Source: Phytophthora sp. 'mugwort' (lineage: Eukaryota > Oomycota > Peronosporomycetes > Peronosporales > Peronosporaceae). From it: a stretch of DNA of 64,000 nucleotides. Positions 50,506 to 59,349 of the stretch are shown piece after piece. Every line of letters begins with the position of its first letter. Position 1 is the first letter of the stretch. The notes under the pieces were generated by a model, which saw only the letters and a program-made list of their open reading frames with translations, had not been told where the DNA came from and made no database searches. The stretch spans positions 558,001 to 622,000 of the forward strand of contig JAUCEF010000005.1 in NCBI GenBank assembly GCA_033558025.1, read 5' to 3'. The translations under genes were made by a program, and so were the position numbers.

Positions 50506-52805
50506 CCGTGGTTCATCAGTCATTCATGACAACCGTGGGGACGTCGACAAGACTACCACCAAAAGGACAGGCTTTAGTGATGACCCGAGGGGTCGGAGAC
50601 ATCGAGGATAAGGCGATGGTTCTCGTCGAAAGGGCATTGGACCTGCCTCCTACGTTGGGTGTGGCGCGATGGGTTTGTACGGTCTCGGAGGGCCAAGCAT
50701 CAGTCGAACTTTGTAACGCCTCGACGCACGAACTATGGATTCACGGTTGTAGTGTCCGCGTCAGTGATCCCAAAGTCGGCGTTGGACTCGGAAAGTGCAG
50801 TGAAAGCGCGACGGTAGATAAGGCAGGATTGCCGGCCGATAGGCACGAGTCGACCGGAACACCGATGGTCGTGACTATGGAAGAATTACCGGATGTAGAG
50901 GGCGAAAAGGTCAAGGCTTCGAAGCCTGATGTACCGCCTGACAAGGGAATAAAGGCTGATTTCACAGAGGCGAAGTTAACAGCGGAACAGAAGGCGCTCT
51001 TCCAGTCGGAATTGGACCGGTTTAGTGACTTATTCGTAGAGTACTCCATGAAACCGGGACGGACTGACTTGTTACAGTTTGAAATCGATACTGGGAGCAG
51101 CGCGTCGATCAAGCAGCAGCCATACCGAGTATCGTTAGCGGAAGGCGAAGTGATAGAAGCAGAGATACAACAGTACCTGGAGCTGGGGCTAATTCGCCCG
51201 TCTAACAGTCCCTGGGCCAGTCCTGGGTTGATGAACCGGAAGCCGGACGGTGGGATCCGGTTCTGTATCGACTGTCGGAAGCTGAATGCGGTTATAGTAA
51301 AGGACTGTTACCCCATGCCTCTCACAGATGACATTCTGGACGTGTTGGGAGACGCCAATTTGTTCTCTGCGATGGACATTGCGTCTGGATATTGGAACGT
51401 GCCTGTGCATGATAATAGCGTGTCACGGACGGCTTTCACTTGTAAAGTACGGTTTACACGAATGGCTGGTGATGCCGTTTAAGTTGTGCAATGCGGTACC
51501 CGCGTATGAACGGTTAATGGAGACTGTTTTGGTGGATTTAAAGTGGCGAATCAGTCTAGTCTATTTAGATGATTGTGTTATTTTTAGTCAAAACTTTCTG
51601 TCGCATCTTGCCCGGCTGCGATAAGTACTGACACGGTTCTGACAAGCGGTTTAAGGTTTAAAGTTGAAGATTAGTAAGTGTCATTGGGGACGGAGTCAGG
51701 TGTCTTTCTTGGGTCATATAGTAACACCTTCCAGGATACTACCCAGCCCTGAAAAGGTTAAGGCGGTGATGAATGTGCTGAGGCCGGTTGATGTGCATGG
51801 ATCCGTTCCTTCTTGGGATTACCTAGCTACTTTCGACGCTATATACCGGGATATGCTCTAATCTCGGCGCCGTTGGAACGCTTGAAGTTGAAGGACGCTC
51901 CGTTCGTCTGGAATGAGGACTGTGAACGTGCGTTTAAACAGTTAAAGAGAGCATTCGTGCAACCACCTGCATTGGTGTATCCGGATGGGAAAAAGAGGTT
52001 CAAGCTGTATGTTAACTTGTCAAGGTATGCTGTAGGTGCGTGCCTGATGTAAGAGGTCGACGGAAGAGACCGTGTAGTAGCGTATGCGACCAAGTTGTTA
52101 ACCGGTTCTCAAAAGAACTGGATTAACAAACAGGACGGTATCTCCGAGATCGAGTGTTGGGGTGTCGTGTGGGCTACGCGGAAATTCCGATGCTATCTGG
52201 ACAAGCGCGAGTTTAATTTGTACACAGATCATCAAGCTCTGATATGGGTCTTTAGCCCAGGTAACCGAACTACAAATACGAAGTTGACACGGTGGGCGAT
52301 GGAGCTCTCGAATCTACCGTTCAAAGCCCACCACAAGCCTGGAACGTCGATGGGGCATGTGAACGGTCTATCGCGTTTACCTGCGGATAGGGTGGATTCT
52401 ATAACGCCGAAGGACCTTCTGAATCCGGATAATACATTTGAGGACGTAAGGCCAGCTTTAATCGGGGGGCGACCTCGGAGAATTGTTGATCTCCTGAATC
52501 CGGAAGTTGTGATTGAAGAAGCGATTCCTAATACGGAAGGTGAGTTGCCGGTGGAGTCTGGCGAGCAGGTCGAGTTCGAATGTGGCGAAGACGAGGACGG
52601 GATAGACGAAACGGGGGAAGGAGAGCCTACGGCGGAGACGGCCGAGTCGCCGGTAAACGTTTTCGGCCTCGATTATGAACAATTCAAGGCGGAACAGTTG
52701 CAGGTATCTTCGATCCGTGCTTTGAGTGCTTTCCTAACCAGTATGGCGCTCCCGTTAGACCCTTTTTTTGCGGGTACGAATCGTGACGATGGCCCCTCGC
52801 CATGA
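50502..52805 (+). pseudogene. Gypsy reverse transcriptase and RNase H
   Basis: RT: SSASIKQQPYRVSLAEGEVI, LGLIRPSNSPWASP, GIRFCIDCRKLNAVIVKDCY, LFSAMDIASGYWNV. After a frameshift at about 51440: LHEWLVMPFKLCNAVPA and the catalytic YLDDCVIFS (51562-51573), then stops near 51622. SFLGHIVTPSRILPSPEKVK and FRRYIPGYALISAPLERLKL follow. RNase H: FKLYVNLSRYAVGACL, with Asn (52014-52016) where the first catalytic Asp is expected, then a TAA, SEIECWGVVWATRKFRCYLD, LYTDHQALIWVFSPGNRTTN and SMGHVNGLSRLPADR. RT catalytic residues remain, but RNase H has lost one. Confidence 0.9.
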
Positions 52806-52960
52806 GGTGAAGGGTGGCTTGCTCATGAGGCTTGTCAACTTACTGCGCGTATTGGAACCGCTAGGACGGTGATGCTCCGTCCTACGTGGGAACCGTCCTG
52901 CACTACTGTCATGCGGATGTGTGATCTTCGCACCTAGGTCTGGCTAAGACATTAGAGAAA

Positions 52961-53270
52961 GTGAGAAGTCACGCTTACTGGCAGGGATGGCGAGCCGATA
53001 TCGCGGCGTACCTACGGGAATGTGCCCGATGTGGTGGTGCGAAGGGACTGCGATCGTGGCGAGCTGGACAAATGCAGCAGATGTCGGTGTTTGACTTGTT
53101 GAACCGTTTCTCGATTTTGGTAATTGACGCGATTGGACCGTTGCCTGTTTCCGAAAAAGGGAACCGTTACATCCTGGTGTTTATCGACTACTTTACTCGG
53201 TTGGCAAAAGCTTTCGCCGTCGCACAATTGAACTCGATGACGTTCGTGGAAGTCATGTTCGTAGCGGCGG
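52961..53270 (+). pseudogene. Gypsy integrase, N-terminal part and first catalytic Asp
   Basis: RSHAYWQGWRADIAAYLREC and ARCGGAKGLRSW form the HHCC zinc region; VIDAIGPLPVSEKGNRYILV holds the first catalytic Asp. The frame ends at EVMFVAAGPS, where unrelated sequence begins. Confidence 0.85.
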
Positions 53271-54051
53271 GTCCGAGTCTGCTGTGTGGCACATGGTTGG
53301 TAGCCTCCACCCTAGTTTGGTACTGATTGGGAGACGCGGTAGACTAAGAACAAGCTCTCGCCAAGTTGAAGTGTATCAGACGGTGCTGCTGCAAAGTTGG
53401 CTGGATGCTGGACCTACGGCTTCCGACCTTCGAACGGTGTCCTGAAGAGGATGGTAGTACCGCACTAGAGGATAATGTAGTGTTCTTATTTTTGTGATGG
53501 TTAAAGTTGCAGGCTACAGTGTGCGCGGTATGCGGCGTGTAGCCATGTCGGTGGAGATGTAGACGAACGGATGCAGAAACGGGACTAGTCACGACAACCG
53601 AGTTGAGAAACGTTTTAAACTCCTTCACCAAAAGCTCCACGCATAAATTATCACGGCATCCTAATACCGAGCTACAGACAACAGTGACTGTAATACAACC
53701 GCAGCAATACATGCAAGCGTACCATTCGTAATTTCGATGTAATATTCTTCTCGCGTCACTCACTCCATGTATTGGTGCAGATATCGACGAATTCATAAAT
53801 TATTTACAGTTTTAGTGCCGAGTTCTATGGTAACGGCCACTGACTCCACAACATACACGAAAAGCAACGTGTCCACATCAACGTCGATGGCAACGTCGAT
53901 GGAAACGTCGGAGGCAGCTTCGAGCAGAGCGTCAAGATCGGCGTCCGTCAGCGACTGAGCGGTGGGCAGGCCACTGTCGACCACAGACACGTCGGATTCG
54001 GCCTCCAGGTCTGTCGTCGCCGCGCAATCAAGCTCGAAGTCCATCAAGACA
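53271..54051. mobile_element. about 780-bp insertion splitting the integrase core
   Basis: Integrase sequence stops near 53270 and resumes at GVPSRLLSDQGSNF near 54056. The insert has no plus-strand integrase. On the minus strand, open frames at 53796-53344 (LCVELLVKEFKTFLNSVVV) and 54047-53793 (acidic, DADLDALLEAASDVS) look like pieces of an unidentified protein. A short stretch (GTAGCCTGCAACTTTAACC on the minus strand) resembles 4390-4410. No target-site duplication was confirmed. Confidence 0.6.
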
Positions 54052-54502
54052 CGGGGTGCCGTCGAGGTTGTTGAGCGATCAGGGCTCCAACTTCAGGTCG
54101 GAGATTGCGAAATCCTTCTACCAGACGCTTGGGATTCGGAAATGGTATGGTTCAGAATACCATCAGACTCAAGGATTGGTTGTACGATTTAACGGGACGC
54201 TTATCGGCATGCTGAAGTTGCATTTGAGTGAGGCACAGAACGACTGGGGGGTGTACCTCCCTCAAGTATTGTTTGCGTATCGCACGGCTTACCATGAGGC
54301 GCTGGTAGACACATCTTTCTTCTCCTTGTACGGACGAGATTCGGCGCTGCACTTGGATGTGGCTTTCCTGAACCTGGGAAAAAAATGGAAAGTAACGAAG
54401 TGGCTAAGTATCGACGGGAACGGTACCAGTCGTTTAAGAAGTCACGTCTGTTGGCGGAACGGCAGTTGGTGCGCGCTCAAGACCGGCACGAACAAAGGTT
54501 GA
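54052..54502 (+). pseudogene. Gypsy integrase core, second part
   Basis: LLSDQGSNFRSEIAKSFY carries the second catalytic Asp. In YHQTQGLVVRFNGTLIGMLK the position that is Glu in active integrases (GLVERFN) is Val (54182-54184), so the DDE triad is broken. LPQVLFAYRTAYHEALVDTS and FFSLYGRDSALHLDVAF follow. Confidence 0.85.
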
Positions 54503-54557
54503 GCGGGAGCATGAAGAAAGCTACGAGGTCGATGATCCGGTCTGGATCTACCAGTTC

Positions 54558-55112
54558 TTGAGGGCAAAGAGAGGACAAGCTAGAACTAAGAAGCTGGCCT
54601 TCTCTTGGCATGGTCCTTATCGGGTACTCGGCAAGGTCAGTCCGAACGCATACCGGATCGATATCCCTTCACACCCAGATAAGATCGTGACAGTAAACGT
54701 AAATCGGATGAAGCCGTTTCGAGGCAGGTGGGCTAGACCGCACATGGACGAGGTTCCAGACAGTATCCTACCTGGAAGTGAGGATTCAACGGACGGACCA
54801 CTTGAGGAAACTGATTTGCCTCCGTCGAGTTTCAGTAAGGGAATGACGGTCTGGCGTGATGACACGATCATCACTGGTGTAGATTCGCCTCTCTTGGAAG
54901 TTGTGGCTAAAAGAACGGTTGACCGTTGTGTGGAATATTTGGCGTTGGCTGCGAATTACGAGACGTCTTGGTTGGGGCGGTCTGCGTTAATGCCGGAATA
55001 TGAGTCGCTGATCACGGCGTTCGAGCAAGCGGATCGTATGAAGCGTGAGGAGAAGGTACGGTTAGCCGACGCTAATGCTGACGTTGCTGATGAAGACTTA
55101 CTCATGGTGTAA
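54558..55112 (+). pseudogene. Gypsy integrase C-terminal (SH3/chromo-like) region
   Basis: KLAFSWHGPYRVLGKVSPNA, YRIDIPSHPDKIVTVNVNRM and KPFRGRWARPHMDEVPD are the typical GPF/Y-type end of Ty3/Gypsy integrase. It is followed by an acidic spacer and ADVADEDLLMV up to TAA at 55112. This is the longest unbroken part of the pol end. Confidence 0.8.
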
Positions 55113-55167
55113 GTCACGGAGACGGTAGTGGGAAAGTCGTCTGGATTTTGAGAGGGGTACACGAGAG

Positions 55168-57024
55168 TTACGAAGGAGACTCAATGAACAACGAGAGTGG
55201 AGAAAGGAGTTGTGTGTTCATATTGGTTGAAGAAGAGACGCTCACGGCCAAGAGAGTACAAGCAATATAGAAGCGTCTCGAAGGGTCACTCAGTCTTAAC
55301 AGGACTAGATGGTTTGGCGTCCGTCTTGGTGGACGTCTTGTTCTCGTCCGTAGGATAGTTGTCGAAGTGTCGGCACCTTCTTCGGCTTCGACGTCTTGGT
55401 CGTCTTCATCGTCCTCTTCGCCGTCACTATCGTCGGCTTCGTCTAGTCTACGGATCCGCCATCGGAGTCCGAGAGGTCGGAGCGGGGACGCTGACCCTGG
55501 TCGAGCTTCGAGGATGCAGCAGCGACCGGAATGGACAAAGGTGATCGGGGGCATCGGGGGTTGAATGGTGTACTTGTCATCGTTTTCGAAGTCGGAATCG
55601 TCGTCTCCGACCTCCGATCATCCGGAACTTCTTCTCACTGATGGGAGGCTTGTACGTCTTGTTGAGGAGGGCAGTGGCGATCTCGACCTGAAGATGACGG
55701 AAGGCGCTGTGGGAGAGTATCGTTTTTCAGAAGCCGCTGGACTTGTTGCTGACCCATGCGGGGTTCGGAGGGGGTGCGCCGGAGACGTCGAGTACGATGC
55801 GAGCGAGGGCATGGTCAGTCAGACGCAGAGAAGTGGACTTCCGAGGGTCGAGGGCCTGACTTTGAGCAAGGATCTCGGAGATGGACTGATTTTCTTAACC
55901 GGCTTCGTCGACTTCCGACGGTTCCAAGACACGCTCGAGTGTGCGGGTATATCACGGCGGAGGAGCTTACAGAGGTCTTCGTGTGCGGGACCGTTATCGG
56001 TACCTTGGTTTTTCTCGGCAGTGGCAGAGTGTTTGGCGGGCTTACCCCCAACCACATGAGCTGGTCGTGCGCGTTGTCTTTAAACCGCTTGAGAAAACCG
56101 TAGTAGCCGAAAGTGATGATGTTCTTGGAGATGAATTGCCGTCCAGAGCGTGCTCCTTGTTTCCGACACACGTCAAAATTGTCGGCAGGAGGGTATAGCG
56201 CGGAGAGGAAGAAGACTTCACGGTACTTCATCCAGAAGCGCCAGTGCGAGAGGTGAAAAGATTTGTGTTGCTCAGGGTCGTACCCTGCGCGCTGGTTGCG
56301 CCATGGGTACGAACGTCGGAACAAAAACGGAACGCGTCCTCGAGAAGCAACCTTCTGAAATAGGACGGTTACGTCTTGCTTGATTCGTTCAGGAAAGTCG
56401 GCAGGCAGGTCGAGACGGTACGCCTTGCCCACCTTCTTCGCTGTCACGACGGTTTCTGTCGCTTGGCGGATGAAGCTACGGATTTACCTGTACGACGAGC
56501 GGCCGGACGCTTGAAAGCGCACGCGGGACTGTTCGGGTCGAGTTAGGTGGAACTTGGCCCGGAGTCATCTGGTCTGGAGGTGGAAGGAGAACGACCGTGG
56601 ACATTAACGAAAACGGAGAAGAGTAATCGCGCAACAGGACGGACGTGGCGAGGGCGTCGAGAGCCTCGAGTCCGAAGGACGCTTCGTTGACGGAAAATAA
56701 AGTGCGTGGTCTAACCAAGAAGCCCACTTAGGAGAAGAGGGAGTCGTCGGTATCCGAGGACCTGGAATCGAGGAAAGCACGAAGGCGGTCGGCGGCGGTG
56801 TCCGCGTTGGACACCCTCAGCATGGACTGCTTAGATGACTTGGTCATGGTGCGCTTGGTTGGAGTGTGACGTGTTGATATGAAGGCAGATTCGCGAATGG
56901 AGGGCGAAATACCCGATGTTACTCGCGAGGTATGTGATGGGACGGTATAATAGAGGGGAGACAGGTCGTCAACCGTCAGGTCAATGTATTTCACTACAAC
57001 CCGCCTTTTCGGCACGGTTGTCAA
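55168..57024 (-). pseudogene. antisense open region between Gypsy pol and its 3' end
   Basis: On the minus strand: ATG at 57024 (VVVKYIDLTVDDLSPLYYTV ... NADTAADRLRAFLDSRSSDT), then 56727-56476, then a 210-codon frame 56447-55815 (KKVGKAYRLDLPADFPERI, KSFHLSHWRFWMKYREVFFL, FISKNIITFGYYGFLKRFKD), and finally an acidic part 55554-55168 (DSDGEEDDEDDQDVEAEEG, TRTRRPPRRTPNHL). In the 210-codon part the plus strand has only shorter frames. The four pieces are collinear and roughly 600 codons in total, interrupted by stops and frame changes. I do not recognise the protein. Antisense ORFs downstream of pol are known in some plant Gypsy lineages. Confidence 0.55.
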
Positions 57025-57108
57025 CGGGTTTCACTGGTGACTTTGAGTGAGTGATGGCTACCGGGGGATGCGATTGAGAGGGTGTCTGCCCCGAAAGGAA
57101 GGTGAAGG

Positions 57109-57273
57109 ATGGCCCTGTGGTGTGCCGGCGGTACTAGGACTAGATGGATGGTATCACTTCTCGATTTCACAACGTGTGGCATGGAATACACAGAGGTGCT
57201 GGCGCGGGAGCACATCTTAGCCGTGGTAGACGGTGCGTCCCTGTTTCAGGCGTTGGTGACAGAATATTATTGA
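57109..57273 (+). CDS. small ORF of 54 codons downstream of the antisense region
   Basis: It begins MALWCAGGTRTRWMVSLLDF and ends ALVTEYY before TGA. It may be the first part of the membrane-protein ORF that resumes after the AT-rich island; the frames differ. No domain. Confidence 0.3.
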   Translation: MALWCAGGTRTRWMVSLLDFTTCGMEYTEVLAREHILAVVDGASLFQALVTEYY

Positions 57274-57339
57274 GATCTGTTGTGGCTATTGTGAGATGCT
57301 GTGTTGTGGACCGTCACCCAACCATACTTGAAATTTATT

Positions 57340-57583
57340 ATTTTAATTAATTTTTAATATTAAAAAATCAATTTTTCAGTAAATATTCTAAAAAATATAA
57401 AATGTTTAGACACTTTGTAAAAAGTATAAGAAGAATGCGTTCACTTACAAATTTAATACAAATACAGAATGTTATTATTGCTAATTCTAAAAATAAATAA
57501 ATAAAGATAAAAAACGAAAATAGTTGGCATATTATCGTCAATTCTTTTTAAAATACTTTTAGGTTTTTCTTCTTTTTTTAAAA
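57340..57583. other. very AT-rich island
   Basis: About 240 bases with long A and T runs and almost no G or C, bounded by sequence of about half GC on both sides. It interrupts the reading frame that continues at 57591 (an in-frame TAA at 57579-57581). The base composition would fit an organellar or AT-rich mobile insert. No gene is readable in either direction. Confidence 0.7.
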
Positions 57584-57590
57584 GCACGTC

Positions 57591-58628
57591 TTGTGGCGGG
57601 CCGGTTCTGCGGTGCTCTCAGCTACGTTTGCTTTAGTGGGGTGGAATCGCCCGGATATGCGTGCGACGTCACTGTGGACTAGGGTGCAAAGTAAGCCTAG
57701 GGGTGATCGATGGTGGACGTTGTATGATGCTCTGTGGGCGACACCTATGGTCGTATTAGAAGCTCGGAGAGAGAGCGCGCATGATCTCGGACGGTTGATA
57801 CACAAGTGGTTTGACGCTTTCCACGCGCACTGGTGTGTATTTCTACCAGACTCTATCGAGATGGCGGGACGATCTATCACGAAGTACTGGGAAGGCAGTG
57901 ACCGCGCTATAAAGGAGTCGGTCGACCATGTCTATTGTGTAGTGTGGACTGTGTGGACTATAGTCTATCTGTCTGTATACTCTACCGTGTATGCGACGGT
58001 GTTCTTGTACGACGGTACGGAATGGGCCTGTCGTGGATGGCCTGGAGTGGTCGTGTTGCTGGGTATCGGCATTACTACTTTGCTACTTAGACATTTGCGT
58101 CGCTGGTACACTCGTGTGGCAGATGGTCGAGGCCCTATGAAGGTGGCCAAGGACGGCTATACTGAGTGGCTACGTCACATGGAAGAGAGAGAACATGTGG
58201 AACGGCTTACATAGGCCTTTTGGAAAGCGGATGGAGGCACGGAGGCTACGCCCCGCTGTGAAGTGTACACTTTGAGCCGCTTACGGGCTCAGCGACGCGA
58301 GGCTCTAGCTCGAAGGGAAGCAGCTCGTCGTGAGGATGGTCGACGGGGACGACGACCGGTAGTCGGGGAGGATGTCCCAAGTACTCCTACTCTGGACGGT
58401 GGCGACCGCCTCGGTCGTGGTGTGGCTCCCCCTCTCAATGAAGATATTATGCGTGAGCGGCTACTTGCTGAGCAGGTGTCCGAGGACGAGTCCGGAAGTC
58501 GCCCAAGATGTCGTATCTGCTCCAGATATGACGAGGCATATCGTGGCGTTTCGCTTAGAAACGGGAGCAGCGAGCAACAGGCACCGATTCTTAGCAACAG
58601 GCAGCATGCATACTATCAATCATACTAA
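57591..58628 (+). pseudogene. Gypsy third ORF with two membrane spans, interrupted by one stop
   Basis: One frame is open from the AT-rich island to TAA at 58628, with a single TAG at 58212-58214. It reads SVDHVYCVVWTVWTIVYLSV and GWPGVVVLLGIGITTLLLRH (two membrane segments about 25 residues apart), then a very basic stretch (RREALARREAARREDGRRGR) and PSTPTLDGGDRLGRGVAPPL. The first in-frame ATG (MRATSLWTR) is inside the frame, and the N-terminus is cut by the AT-rich island. Its 58373-58503 part is repeated at 45482-45612 in the inferred 5' LTR. The last 40 or so codons belong to another element. The function is unknown; an envelope-like role is only a guess. Confidence 0.5.
58373..58503 (+). 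repeat. 131-bp direct repeat of 45482-45612
   Basis: AGTACTCCTACTCTGGACGG, GGTCGTGGTGTGGCTCCCCC and TCCGAGGACGAGTCCGGA occur in both, with about 11 differences in 131 bases. It starts TGTCCC, as an LTR would. Homology stops sharply at GTCGCC. Confidence 0.85.
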
Positions 58629-59349
58629 ATGCTCAGACGGGCTGGGACTCACACTGTCCAAACTCGCGGACATCGGTGCAAAAATTGGTCTACCTATGTC
58701 CAGCCTAGTACTGCCAAACTCGATACTAAGAGGACAACCTGTCGTTCTCAATGGATCAACTTCTTTGGCGCCATTCATTCCCAAGAACTCGTTTCAAACG
58801 TCCACTGCTCTCGACTGCTACTCGGAAACTGCCCTCAGCTTTCGAGCTTTCTATGCACGGCACCACCACACGCCAGCAGTGGAAGCTCATCCTTACTTCT
58901 AGTTACGTTCTGCGGACTCCTCATGGTTGACGTTAACCTTAAATACACTTCGTTTCGGCGCACAAACACGTGAACCAGAGGTGCTTGTCCGTGTACAACA
59001 CGGTATTTAACTCGCATAGACTCACATTAACTCGCGATGATTCACATTAACACGCGCTGATTCACAATAACTCGCGCGGGTTATTTTGTTTTGCGAGTTA
59101 TCTCAACAGGTGGCCCTCGAAGCTGAACTAGGGTTTCGCCGCGGGCGATACGGGCTCAGCCGCGGCTGTGGAGCCGCCACACCGGCGTTTTGTAGCTTCG
59201 ATATTGCAATCATACTGAGGTGGGCCACACGTGATGGCCGGGTAGCGGCACTGTCAAGTGGAATAGGAAATCTCCCGTTGTAAAGTGTTTTTACAGCCCT
59301 GTCTGTTGCTTAGAATCGGTGCCTGTTGCTAGCTGCTCCCCTTAGAAAC
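58549..59349. mobile_element. small TIR element (MITE-like), about 800 bases
   Basis: GCAACAGGCACCGATTCT and related sequence at 58549-58604 are repeated inverted at 59299-59349 (AGAATCGGTGCCTGTTGC), giving terminal inverted repeats of 45-50 bases with a few mismatches. The interior has no transposase domain that I recognise, so it would depend on a partner element. A clear target-site duplication was not identified. Confidence 0.65.
59008..59087. repeat. four 20-bp tandem units
   Basis: TAACTCGCATAGACTCACAT, TAACTCGCGATGATTCACAT, TAACACGCGCTGATTCACAA and a decayed fourth unit (TAACTCGCGCGGGTTATTTT). It lies inside the TIR element. Confidence 0.88.

Noticed and set aside
57340..57583. Firm call of a mitochondrial insertion
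   Set aside because: No mitochondrial gene could be read in any frame; AT content alone is not enough.
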